This document shows, one piece after another, positions 17,082 to 24,856 of a stretch of DNA of 64,000 nucleotides. Position numbers and translations under genes: made by a program. The notes beneath the pieces are model-generated. The model was not told the origin of the DNA, did no database searches, and saw only the letters and a list, made by a program, of their open reading frames with translations. Each line of letters opens with the position of its first letter. Position 1 is the stretch's first letter. The DNA is from Nonomuraea gerenzanensis (lineage in GTDB: Bacteria; Actinomycetota; Actinomycetes; Streptosporangiales; Streptosporangiaceae), in contig NZ_CP084058.1 of assembly GCF_020215645.1 (NCBI RefSeq), forward strand, positions 5,456,001 through 5,520,000, written 5' to 3'.

Positions 17082-18338
17082 TCAGTCGCCGGTGGCCTGC
17101 TGGGCCTGCGCCTGGGCGTCCTTGAGCGCGTCAGCCGGGCTCGCCGCGCCGCTCAGCGCCTTCTGCACGCCGGTCCACAGGGCCTCGGAGATCTTGGGGT
17201 ACTTGGTGCCGAGGTTGTCGCTGGTGCGGCCCTTGGCCGACTGGACGGCCGCCACCCACGGCTTCAGGCCCGGCTCCTCGGCGAGGATGGCCTGCTGGCC
17301 GTCGGCGGTGGAGGGGATGTAGTACGCGAAGGTGGTGCCGGTCTCGACCAGGCCCTCCGGCGTGGTCATGCATTCGAGGATCTTCTTGGTGACGTCGTAG
17401 CGCTTGGTGTCCTTCTGCACCGGGACCGTGATGAACTCGCCGCCCGTGGGCGTGGCGGCGGTTCCGCCGTCCTTGCCGGGGATCTGCACGATGCCGGTCG
17501 GGAAGCCCGCCTCGGCGGCGCTGTTGATCTGCCAGGTGCCGTTCTCGGCGAAGGCGAACTCGCCGGTCAGGAACTCCTCCCAGGTGGTGTTCTGGGAGTT
17601 GCTGATCACCGAGTTGGGGGCCAGGCCGTCCTTGAGCCAGGAGCTCCACAGCTGCAGGGCCTCGACGGCCTGCGGCGAGTCGAGCTGCGTGAGCTGGGCG
17701 CCGGCGCCCCAGAACCAGGGCAGGAACTGGAAGGAGCCCTCCTCGGTGCCGATGGCGGCGAACGTGATCGGCTTCTTGCCCGCGGCCTTGACCTTCTTCA
17801 GCGCCGCGTTCAGCGACGCCCAGTCCTTGATCGTCGCGGGGTCCACCCCGGCGTCGTCGAGGATCTTCTTGTTGTAGTAGAGGGCGAGCGTGTTGGCGCC
17901 GATGGGGATGCCGTACGTCTTGCCGTTCAGCTCGCCGGCCGCGATGAGGTTCTTGTCGAACCGGTTCACCTCCAGGCCGAAATCAGACATCGCGGTCAGC
18001 ATGCCGGCGTCCGCCAGGGTCGAGACGGCCGGGTTGTCCAGCAGGATGACGTCGGGCGCGTTGCCCTCCTGGCCTGCGAGCAGGGCCTGGTTGGTCAGGG
18101 CGGTGGTGTCGTAGGCGGTGCGCTCGATGGTGACGCCGGCCTGCTGCCCGCAGGCGCCGACCCGCTTGGCCCACGCGGAGCCCGCGTCGTGCTGGGGGTA
18201 GGGGTCCCACCAGGTGTACGCGCCGCCCTCTGTCTCGGCGGCGGTCGTGGTGCCGCCCTGCGGCGGCGTGGAGGCACAGGCGGCCAGGGTCAGAACGGCG
18301 GCGCCGATCACGGCGGCCTTCGCGGACGTTCGGTTCAT
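17082..18338 (-). CDS. Sugar-binding lipoprotein of the CUT1 importer
   Basis: A 418-residue extracellular solute-binding protein. The signal peptide ends in a lipobox (LTLAAC, Cys20) for membrane anchoring. The body has the family-1 SBP patterns NKKILDDAGVDPATIKDWAS and WEEFLTGEFAFAENGTWQ. It captures an oligosaccharide, probably an arabinoside given the GH127 gene, and delivers it to the two permeases. It is the first gene of the operon, and a LacI-type operator lies about 15 bp upstream of its start. Confidence 0.92.
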   Translation of the reverse strand: MNRTSAKAAVIGAAVLTLAACASTPPQGGTTTAAETEGGAYTWWDPYPQHDAGSAWAKRVGACGQQAGVTIERTAYDTTALTNQALLAGQEGNAPDVILLDNPAVSTLADAGMLTAMSDFGLEVNRFDKNLIAAGELNGKTYGIPIGANTLALYYNKKILDDAGVDPATIKDWASLNAALKKVKAAGKKPITFAAIGTEEGSFQFLPWFWGAGAQLTQLDSPQAVEALQLWSSWLKDGLAPNSVISNSQNTTWEEFLTGEFAFAENGTWQINSAAEAGFPTGIVQIPGKDGGTAATPTGGEFITVPVQKDTKRYDVTKKILECMTTPEGLVETGTTFAYYIPSTADGQQAILAEEPGLKPWVAAVQSAKGRTSDNLGTKYPKISEALWTGVQKALSGAASPADALKDAQAQAQQATGD

Positions 18339-18352
18339 CCGGATTCTCCAGT

Positions 18353-18373
18353 GTTAGCGCTCACATTGAGCGC
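18353..18373. promoter_or_regulatory. LacI-type operator upstream of the sugar operon
   Basis: GTTAGCGCTCAC (18353-18364) carries the classic AGCGCT LacI core. It overlaps a second dyad GCGCTCA-cat-TGAGCGC (18357-18373). It sits between the LacI gene's stop and the binding-protein gene it would repress, and a second exact copy lies at 13381-13392. Confidence 0.6.
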
Positions 18374-18403
18374 CGTAGAACGGGTAGGGCTGTGTTCCCG
18401 TGG

Positions 18404-19426
18404 TCAGCGGGGAAGCGGGGGTGCGGTGCTGCCGAGCGAGACCAGCTCGGGGGAGATGAAGCGCACGACGAACGGCTCCGCGCGCGCCGCCTCGGACTCC
18501 ACGCGGCGCACGAGCTGGCGCACCGCCATGGCGCCCAGGCGGTCGGGTGCGCTCTCGATGTGGGAGTAGGGCAGGGAGAAGGTCGCGGCGAACTCGGCGG
18601 AGTAGCGCCCGATGACCGACAGGTCCTCGGGCACCCGCAGCCCCCGCGCGTGGGTGACGGAGGGCAGCGCCGCCGCGGCCGCCTCGTTGTTGATCAGCAG
18701 GCCGGTGGCTTCGGGGTGGGCGTCGAGCAGCTGGTTGAGCAGGCGCCCCACGGCCGGTTGCCGGGACTCGCCGTACACGGCGTGCAGGGTGACGCCGCGC
18801 TGGCGGGCGCGTTCGAGTGCGGCGTCGCGCAGGCGCCACACGTACGCGCCGCCCCGCTCCACCACGTGCTCGGGCTGCGAGACGAGGATGAGCTCGCGGT
18901 GGCCGAGCCGGTGCAGGTGATCGACCATCACCCGGCCCGCCTCCTCGAAGTCGAGGTCGAAGACGTCCAGCCCCGAGCAGTCACCCGGCAGGCCCACCAG
19001 CGCGCCCGGCTGCGGGGCGGCCCGCAGGATGGGCAGGCGGGCGTCGTCCTGCGCGATGTTCAGGAGCACCACGCCGTCCACCATCCGCGAGTCGGTGACG
19101 CGCCGCAGCGCCCGCACGCCGTCGGCCTCGGTGACCATCAGCGTGTCGTAGCCGAGGTCGCGGGCGGTGTTCGTGACGCCCAGGATGTACTGCATCATCG
19201 CGGGCGCGAACTCGTCCTCGTGGAACTGGGCGAGCAGGCCGAGGACCTTGGTCTGGGCGGTGGCCAGCGCGCGGGCGCCCGCGTTCGGCGTGTACGCCAG
19301 CGCCTCGGCCGCCGCCAGCACCCGCTGCCGGACCTCGTCCGAGATGCGGCGCTTGCCTGACAGCGCGTACGACGCCGTGCTGCGGCTCACGCCGGCCTCC
19401 CGGGCCACGTCCCCGATGGTCGCCAC
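18404..19426 (-). CDS. LacI-family transcriptional repressor
   Basis: A 340-residue regulator. The N-terminal HTH is VATIGDVAREAGVSRSTASY followed by a hinge-helix region; the rest is a periplasmic-binding-type sensor domain. The GTG at 19426 is chosen because GGAGG (19436-19432) lies five bases upstream. An in-frame ATG at 19438 would place that ribosome binding site inside the gene. It is probably the arabinoside-responsive repressor of the operon downstream, and two GAACCGGTTC palindromes in its own promoter region suggest autoregulation or control by a paralogue. Confidence 0.9.
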   Translation of the reverse strand: MATIGDVAREAGVSRSTASYALSGKRRISDEVRQRVLAAAEALAYTPNAGARALATAQTKVLGLLAQFHEDEFAPAMMQYILGVTNTARDLGYDTLMVTEADGVRALRRVTDSRMVDGVVLLNIAQDDARLPILRAAPQPGALVGLPGDCSGLDVFDLDFEEAGRVMVDHLHRLGHRELILVSQPEHVVERGGAYVWRLRDAALERARQRGVTLHAVYGESRQPAVGRLLNQLLDAHPEATGLLINNEAAAAALPSVTHARGLRVPEDLSVIGRYSAEFAATFSLPYSHIESAPDRLGAMAVRQLVRRVESEAARAEPFVVRFISPELVSLGSTAPPLPR

Positions 19427-19442
19427 TCTTACCTCCATGTCT

Positions 19443-19573
19443 TCGAACCGGTTCGACGCCGAGTCGCGGAAGATTGCTGAGTTGTGGAAGGGAGGGCATG
19501 CTCAGCAGGGGTTCGCCCTGTCACGCGTCGGTGCCCGTCACGGACGGGTGTCGCGTTGGCCGCGAACCGGTTC
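19443..19573. promoter_or_regulatory. Two GAACCGGTTC palindromes upstream of the LacI gene
   Basis: A perfect 14-bp palindrome TCGAACCGGTTCGA lies at 19443-19456, and its 10-bp core GAACCGGTTC recurs at 19564-19573. Paired sites of this form (central CG, LacI type) are typical of LacI-family autoregulation. The core differs from the AGCGCT site before the sugar operon, so two different regulators may be involved. The remaining bases to 19798 hold no gene. Confidence 0.55.
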
Positions 19574-19687
19574 AACGATGTTCTAGACGATCGCTCCTCC
19601 GGAAGGAGGTCGTCAAGCCCGGCGCTCGGCGGCGATATCGAATCGTAACCTGCCGGAAACGTCAGCCGGGACCATCGCCTCCCCTCG

Positions 19688-19701
19688 GTGACCTTCGGCC
19701 C
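19688..19701. promoter_or_regulatory. DosR/DevR-like box, one mismatch (GTGACCTTCGGCCC)
   Basis: This differs by one base from the GGGACCTTCGGCCC form (reverse complement GGGCCGAAGGTCCC) seen twice further right. It lies about 100 bp upstream of the truncated ABC ATPase gene and marks the left edge of the box-rich region. Confidence 0.4.
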
Positions 19702-19798
19702 CTACCGGACACGCGGCCGGCGCCGGACGCTGAGGGTGCCGGGGCACGCGCGCCGGGCCGGTGCGCGGGCCGGCGTTCTCGCTCGGAAGGGGGCGGTC

Positions 19799-20590
19799 GT
19801 GGTGCGGGATCAGGTGGCTGCCGGCGGGCCGGTCATCGAGGTGTCCGGGCTGGTCAAGCGCTTCGGCGAGCTGGTGGCGGTGGACGGGCTGTCGTTCGGG
19901 GTCGGGGAGGGGGAGGTGTTCGGCTTCGTGGGGCCGAACGGCGCGGGCAAGACCACCACGGTCGAATGCGTGGCCGGGCTGCGCGTGCCCGACGCGGGGA
20001 CGGTGCGCGTGCACGGCCTGGACCCGGTGGCCGATCGTGGCCGGCTCAGGCAACTGCTCGGGATGCAGTTGCAGAGCTCGACGCTGCCGGACCGGCTCAA
20101 GGTGTGGGAGGCCGTACGGCTGTACGCCTCCTTCTATCCCCACCCCGCCGACGAGGACGCCCTCCTGGCAGAGGTCGGCCTGGACGGCAGGCGGGAGCGC
20201 CGCTTCGGCAAGCTGTCGGGCGGGGAGAAGCAGCGTCTGTCGCTCGCGCTGGCCCTGGTCGGCAACCCGCGGATCGCCATCCTGGACGAGCTGACCACCG
20301 GCCTGGACCCGCAGGCCCGCCGCGACACCTGGGCCCTGATCGAACGCATCAGGGACCGGGGCACCACGATCGTCCTGGTCACCCACTACATGGAGGAGGC
20401 CGAGCGGTTGTGCGACCGGGTGGCGGTCGTCGCCGCCGGCCGCCTGATCGCCCTGGACGACCCGGCGGGCCTGGTCGGGCAGGCCGGCGACACCGAGCGG
20501 GTCACCTTCCGGCCCTCGGCCGACGTGGACCGGAGCCTGCTGGCCGTGCTGCCCGGCGTGACCGGTGTCGTGCGCGAGGGCCGGCGGCTG
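19799..20590 (+). pseudogene. ABC transporter ATPase, 3'-truncated by a deletion
   Basis: The first 260 or so residues are a normal DrrA/CcmA-type export ATPase: Walker A VGPNGAGKTTT, Q-loop region, signature LSGGEKQRLSLALAL, Walker B IAILDELTTGLD and the switch histidine in LVTHYMEEAE. At about 20590 the homology ends in the regulatory C-terminal domain. The next bases encode, in another frame, the end of a class I aldolase. The same reading frame stays open by chance for another 330 codons but codes nothing recognisable until a ROK fragment. No permease gene follows. The GTG at 19799 (or 19802) has GGAAGGGGG upstream. Confidence 0.75.
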
Positions 20591-20594
20591 GTCG

Positions 20595-20954
20595 GCCGCC
20601 ACCGTGGAGGCCGACATCGTCAAGCAGAAGCAGCCCGAGTCGAACGGCGGCTTCCGGGCGCTGAACTTCGGCAAGACCTCCGACAAGGTCTACAGCGCGC
20701 TGGCCGCCGAGCTGACCCGCTGGCAGGTGGCCAACTGCTACCTGGGACGCGTCGGGCTGATCAACTCCGGCGGGGCCTCCGGCGGGCAGGGCGACCTGGC
20801 GCAGGCGGTGCGGACCGCGGTGATCAACAAGCGGCCCGGGGGGATGGGGCTGATCGTGGGCCGCAAGTCCTTCCAGCGGCCGATGGCCGATGGGATCGCG
20901 CTGCTGCACGCCGTACAGGACGTCTACCTCGACCCGGACGTCACGCTCGCCTGA
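20595..20954 (+). pseudogene. C-terminal fragment of class I fructose-bisphosphate aldolase (FbaB type)
   Basis: This open frame gives about 118 residues matching the end of FbaB-type aldolases: [15 protein letters not shown], then [45 protein letters not shown] and HAVQDVYLD. The N-terminal two thirds of the roughly 350-residue enzyme, including the Schiff-base lysine region, are missing. The fragment abuts the truncated ABC gene directly. It is a 5'-deleted pseudogene, or part of an unlikely chimera if translated from an upstream GTG in its frame. Confidence 0.75.
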
Positions 20955-20996
20955 CAAGTGACGGCGGCGCCGTGCGGGCCCTTCGCCCGCGCGGTG

Positions 20997-21010
20997 AGGA
21001 CCAAGGACCC
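20997..21010. promoter_or_regulatory. Weak DosR/DevR-like box (AGGACCAAGGACCC) in a gene-free stretch
   Basis: Two mismatches separate this from the perfect palindrome GGGACCAAGGTCCC at 21615-21628. It sits in the 330-bp stretch 20955-21285 between the aldolase and ROK remnants, in which I find no intact gene. It would have served whatever preceded the ROK fragment. Confidence 0.35.
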
Positions 21011-21285
21011 TACGCCCGTCAGGTGGGCGTCACGAGTATGGAGGAAGACACCCGCCGAGGCGAGAGACCCCATCCCCGGCGGCCGTCCGTCCGGCGACAG
21101 TGGCAGTCACGATGCTCTGGCCGCGATTCGCGGCAGGTCCGGCCGGGCGGCACGCTCCCATCGTCCGGCGGGTGTCTTCATGTGCCGCGTGCTTGCGGAC
21201 GGCTGTCCAGCCCTCTGGAGCGTCGACCGGCTCGAAGGTGCAGCCGCCGAAGACGTGCAGGTCGTGCTCGCGGGGCTGGGCCCCA

Positions 21286-21583
21286 CAGGGCGCGGCCGAC
21301 CCAGGGGATGCCTCGAAGCGGTCGCCAGTTCGCCGGCCGCGCCGCGCGCACCATCGCCACCGTGGCGGCCGGCCTGGCGGACTTCTGCAACCCCGGCACG
21401 CTCGTGCTCGGCGGCGGCGTCCTGCGGACCGGCGGCCACCTCCTCATGGAGGGCGTCACGGGCACGGCGCTGCTCGCCATCGAGCATGTCTTCAGCCCCG
21501 CGACGCCGCCGCGATGGGTCGAGGACGGCTCGCCGCTCGGCCACGCCGCCGACCTGCAGCGGCTGTCGAGCTCCTTCGCCTGA
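21286..21583 (+). pseudogene. Fragments of a ROK-family sugar kinase
   Basis: Two frames carry pieces of the C-terminal half of a ROK kinase. In one, GRPRGCLEAVAS resembles the zinc-site CxxGxxGCLE segment. After a frame change near 21320, the next reads FAGRAARTIATVAAGLADFC followed by NPGTLVLGGGVLRTGGHLL. Then about 25-30 residues normally found between this helix and the last one are absent, and EGVTGTALLAIEHVFSP resumes. The gene has therefore lost its 5' part and suffered at least two further deletions. A ROK glucokinase would fit the glycolytic theme of the neighbouring remnants. Confidence 0.55.
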
Positions 21584-21614
21584 GCGACGCGGCGGCCGAA
21601 GGACACCCGCGGCA

Positions 21615-21628
21615 GGGACCAAGGTCCC
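21615..21628. promoter_or_regulatory. Perfect DosR/DevR-like palindrome upstream of cydAB
   Basis: GGGACC-AA-GGTCCC is a perfect 14-bp palindrome with the GGGAC-N4-GTCCC form of the mycobacterial DosR box. It lies 60 bp upstream of the cydA start. Cytochrome bd is a low-oxygen oxidase, so control by a DevR/OsdR-type hypoxia regulator is a natural reading. Confidence 0.6.
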
Positions 21629-21687
21629 CCCTGGCCGGGCCACACGACCCTGTGGGACGCGACGGCCGTTGTAGGAGCCTGACCGGC

Positions 21688-23061
21688 ATGGACGTCCTGG
21701 ATCTCTCCCGCTGGCAGTTCGGTGTCACCACCGTCTACCACTTCCTGTTCGTGCCCCTCACCATCGGCCTGTCGATCATCGTGGCCGGCCTGCAGACCGC
21801 CTGGTACCGGACGAAGAAGCCGGAGTACCTCCGCCTGACCCGCTTCTGGGGCCGGCTCTTCCTGATCAACTTCGCGATGGGCGTGGTGACCGGCATCGTC
21901 CAGGAGTTCCAGTTCGGGATGAACTGGAGCGCCTACTCCCGCTTCGTCGGAGACGTGTTCGGGGCGCCGCTGGCCATGGAGGGACTGATGGCGTTCTTCC
22001 TGGAGTCCACCTTCCTCGGCCTGTGGATCTTCGGCTGGGACAAGCTGCCGCCCCGGCTGCACCTGGCCACGATCTGGCTGGCCGCCATCGGCACCAACCT
22101 CTCGGCCTACTTCATCCTCGCGGCCAACTCCTGGATGCAGCACCCGGTCGGCTACCGGATCAACAACGGCCGCGCCGAGCTGACCGACATCTGGGCGGTG
22201 CTCACCAACTCCACCACCCTGGTCACCTTCCCCCACGTCCTCTTCGGCGCCTTCCTGACCGCCGCGGCCTTCGTGCTCGGCGTCAGCGCCTGGTTCCTGC
22301 TCAAGAAGCGGGACACGCCGCTGTTCCGCACCTCCGCGCGGCTGGCCCTGGTCGTCGCACTCGTCTCGGCCGTGGGCGTGTCGTTCTCCGGGCACTGGCA
22401 GGCGCAGATCATGACCGAGCAGCAGCCGATGAAGATGGCCGCCGCCGAGGCCCTGTGGGAGGACGAGAGCTCCGCAGGCTTCTCCCTGTTCGCCGTCGGC
22501 GACGTCGAGAACGGCCGCAACCACCTCAACCTGCAGATCCCGTACGGCCTGAGCCTGCTGTCCACCAACACCCTGGACGGCAAGGTCGAGGGCATCAACG
22601 ACATCCAGGCCCGCTACGAGGCCCAGTACGGCCCGGGCGACTACCGGCCCGTCGTCGGCCTGGCGTACTGGTCGTTCCGCCTGATGATCGGCTTCGGCGC
22701 GCTGTCGGCGCTGCTCGCCGCCGCCGGGCTCTGGCTGACCAGGCGCGGCAGGCTCCCCGCCGGCCGCTGGGCCTACCGGCTGGCCATCGCCGGGATCGGC
22801 CTGCCCTTCCTGGCCAACAGCCTGGGCTGGATCTTCACCGAGCTGGGCCGCCAGCCGTGGACCGTCTTCGGCATCATGCGCACCGCCGCCGCCGTCTCGC
22901 CCACCGCGGACGTCACCTCCGTGGCCATCACGCTCACCGGCTTCACCCTCGTCTACGCCGTGCTGGCGGTCATCGAGGTGCGCCTGCTGCTGAAGTTCAT
23001 CCGCGTCGGGCCGCACGAGCAGGCCGAGCCGGAAGCCCCCGTCCCCGCCCTGAGCTACTAG
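21688..23061 (+). CDS. cydA: Cytochrome bd ubiquinol/menaquinol oxidase subunit I
   Basis: A 457-residue membrane subunit carrying the b-type haems and quinol site. The start MDVLDLSRWQFGVTTVYHFLF contains the haem ligand His18. FSGHWQAQIMTEQQPMKMAAAEAL and WIFTELGRQPW are typical of the family. Its Q-loop is short, as in other Gram-positive CydA. With CydB it forms a high-affinity oxidase that reduces oxygen to water at low oxygen tension. The start lies 11 bases after TAGGAG, and cydB follows after 15 bp. A DosR-like palindrome precedes the operon. Confidence 0.95.
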   Translation: MDVLDLSRWQFGVTTVYHFLFVPLTIGLSIIVAGLQTAWYRTKKPEYLRLTRFWGRLFLINFAMGVVTGIVQEFQFGMNWSAYSRFVGDVFGAPLAMEGLMAFFLESTFLGLWIFGWDKLPPRLHLATIWLAAIGTNLSAYFILAANSWMQHPVGYRINNGRAELTDIWAVLTNSTTLVTFPHVLFGAFLTAAAFVLGVSAWFLLKKRDTPLFRTSARLALVVALVSAVGVSFSGHWQAQIMTEQQPMKMAAAEALWEDESSAGFSLFAVGDVENGRNHLNLQIPYGLSLLSTNTLDGKVEGINDIQARYEAQYGPGDYRPVVGLAYWSFRLMIGFGALSALLAAAGLWLTRRGRLPAGRWAYRLAIAGIGLPFLANSLGWIFTELGRQPWTVFGIMRTAAAVSPTADVTSVAITLTGFTLVYAVLAVIEVRLLLKFIRVGPHEQAEPEAPVPALSY

Positions 23062-23076
23062 AAGGACATCCGCGTC

Positions 23077-24090
23077 ATGGAACTGACCACCGTCTGGTTC
23101 GTGCTGATCGCCGTGCTGTGGACCGGATACTTCCTGCTGGAGGGCTTCGACTTCGGCGTCGGCATCCTGCTGCCGTTCCTCGGCCGGAACGAGGCCGACC
23201 GGCGCGTCATCGTGCGCTCGATCGGCCCCGTGTGGGACGGCAACGAGGTGTGGCTGCTGGTGGCCGGCGGGGCGACGTTCGCCGCCTTCCCCGAGTGGTA
23301 CGCCACCTTGTTCAGCGGCTTCTACCTGCCGCTGTTCCTCATCCTGCTGGCGCTGATCGCCCGGGGCGTGGCCCTGGAGTACCGCAACAAGTCCGACAGC
23401 ACCCGCGGCTGGGACCGGGCCTTCTTCTGGGGGTCCCTCGGCCCCGCCTTCCTGTGGGGCGTGGCGTTCGCCAACATCGTGCGCGGCGTGCCGCTGGACG
23501 CCGGCCACGAGTACACCGGCACCCTGCTCACCCTGCTCAACCCGTTCGCGCTGCTCGGCGGCATGGCCACGCTGCTGCTGTTCACCCTGCACGGCGCGGT
23601 CTTCCTCGCCGTGCGCACCACGGGCGACCTGCGCCAGGCCGCCACCCGGACGGCCAGGCGCCTGGCCCCGGTCACGATCCTGGTGGTGCCGGCGTTCCTG
23701 CTGGCCTCAGGCGGCTCGCGGCCGGCCTGGTGGGCGGCGGTGGCGCTGGTCGCGCTCGGCCTGCTCGGCGCCCTCGCCGCGACCCTGCGCGAGCGCGACG
23801 GCTGGGCCTTCACCGCGAGCGCGGTGGCGGTGGTGGCGCTGGTGGCGGCCCTGTTCATCGGGCTGTTCCCGAACGTGCTGCCCGCGCTCGACCCGGCCAA
23901 CAGCCTGACCGTGACCAACGCCGCGTCCACGCCGTACACGCTGACGGTGATGACCTGGGTGGCGGGCATCTTCACGCCGGTGGTGCTGGCCTACCAGGCC
24001 TGGACGTACTGGGTCTTCCGCCGCCGGCTCACCGGGGCGCCCGCCGCTCCGCGCACCCCCCGGCCCTCGTCCCCGGTCGTCGACGGGTGA
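23077..24090 (+). CDS. cydB: Cytochrome bd oxidase subunit II
   Basis: A 337-residue membrane protein beginning with the family pattern (V/I)WF-LIAVLWTGYFLLEGFD then FGVGILLPF, followed by GPVWDGNEVWLLVAGGATFAAFP. CydB pairs with CydA to complete the bd oxidase. Eight or nine helices are visible. The tail after FRRRL is Pro/Ala-rich and cytoplasmic. No cydDC assembly transporter is adjacent; the truncated ABC ATPase upstream is not of that type. Confidence 0.95.
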   Translation: MELTTVWFVLIAVLWTGYFLLEGFDFGVGILLPFLGRNEADRRVIVRSIGPVWDGNEVWLLVAGGATFAAFPEWYATLFSGFYLPLFLILLALIARGVALEYRNKSDSTRGWDRAFFWGSLGPAFLWGVAFANIVRGVPLDAGHEYTGTLLTLLNPFALLGGMATLLLFTLHGAVFLAVRTTGDLRQAATRTARRLAPVTILVVPAFLLASGGSRPAWWAAVALVALGLLGALAATLRERDGWAFTASAVAVVALVAALFIGLFPNVLPALDPANSLTVTNAASTPYTLTVMTWVAGIFTPVVLAYQAWTYWVFRRRLTGAPAAPRTPRPSSPVVDG

Positions 24091-24110
24091 GCCGCCGGAC
24101 ACCGGAGAAG

Positions 24111-24124
24111 GGGCCGAAGGTCCC
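24111..24124. promoter_or_regulatory. DosR/DevR-like box GGGCCGAAGGTCCC
   Basis: This 14-mer recurs exactly at 25772-25785 in front of the P-type ATPase. Here it lies about 58 bp upstream of the GAPDH remnant. It matches the GGGCC/GGTCCC half-site pattern of DevR/OsdR-type sites, with one half degenerate. Confidence 0.55.
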
Positions 24125-24181
24125 TCGCACGCGTGACCGTGGCCTCTGACCGGTGAGCCGGGGGCGCCGGACGATGAGGTC

Positions 24182-24804
24182 ATGAGAATCGGCATCAACG
24201 GATTCGGCAGGATCGGCAGGGCCGTCCTGCGCCGCGCGCTGCGCACCGACCTGGAGATCGTCGCCGTCAACGACATCACCGACGAGGCCACCCTGGCCCA
24301 TCTGCTCAAGCACGACTCCACCTACGGGCCGCTCGACGTGCCCGTCACCGCCGCCCCCGGCCTGCTGGAGGTCGACGGCCGCACGATCGCCGTAGCTTCG
24401 GCCTGGTGCGCAGCTTCATGACCACCATCCACGCCTACACCGGCGACCAGGTCCTGCTGGACGCCCCGCCCAAGGACCCGCGCCGGGCCCGCTCGGCCGC
24501 CGTGAACATCGTGCCGACCACCACCGGCGCGGCCCGCATGGTCGGCCAGGTGCCGCCCGAGCTGAACGGCCGCCTGGACGGCATCGCCATCCGGGTGCCG
24601 GTCGAGGACGGCTCCATCACCGACCTGTCCGCCCAGCTGGCCCGCCCGGTCACCGTTCAGGAGGTCGGCGACGCCGCCTCCTGCGTGTTCGACTCCGCTC
24701 TCACCCAAGCCAGCGGCGACCTGGTCAAGGTGTTCGGCTGGTACGACAACGAGTGGGGCTACGCCAACCGGCTCGTCGAGATGGCCCAGCGGATGGCGCA
24801 CTGA
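24182..24804 (+). pseudogene. Glyceraldehyde-3-phosphate dehydrogenase with two internal deletions
   Basis: The gene starts normally ([20 protein letters not shown], the Rossmann dinucleotide site) and runs to DGRTIAV at about residue 72. Near 24398 the frame shifts by deletion and resumes at [19 protein letters not shown], so roughly 85 residues including the catalytic SCTTN cysteine motif are lost. A second loss of about 35-40 residues occurs later in frame: TVQEVGDA is joined directly to ASCVFDSALT, skipping the S-loop end and substrate segment. The C-terminus WYDNEWGYANRLVEMA is intact. The enzyme cannot be active. A DosR-like box lies upstream. Confidence 0.85.
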
Positions 24805-24856
24805 CCGTACGCGCGCCCCCGGGCGCCGTTACAGCTTCCCGTCAGGGGGTGTCCCG

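Noticed and set aside
19688..21583. Single 631-codon protein fusing ABC ATPase to ROK kinase
   Set aside because: The frame is open by chance between the two fragments: the middle 330 codons are Arg/Gly-rich and antilogous to the aldolase fragment coded in another frame.
21178..23592. 804-codon minus-strand open frame over cydA/cydB
   Set aside because: Low-complexity antisense shadow of cydAB with no recognisable motif.
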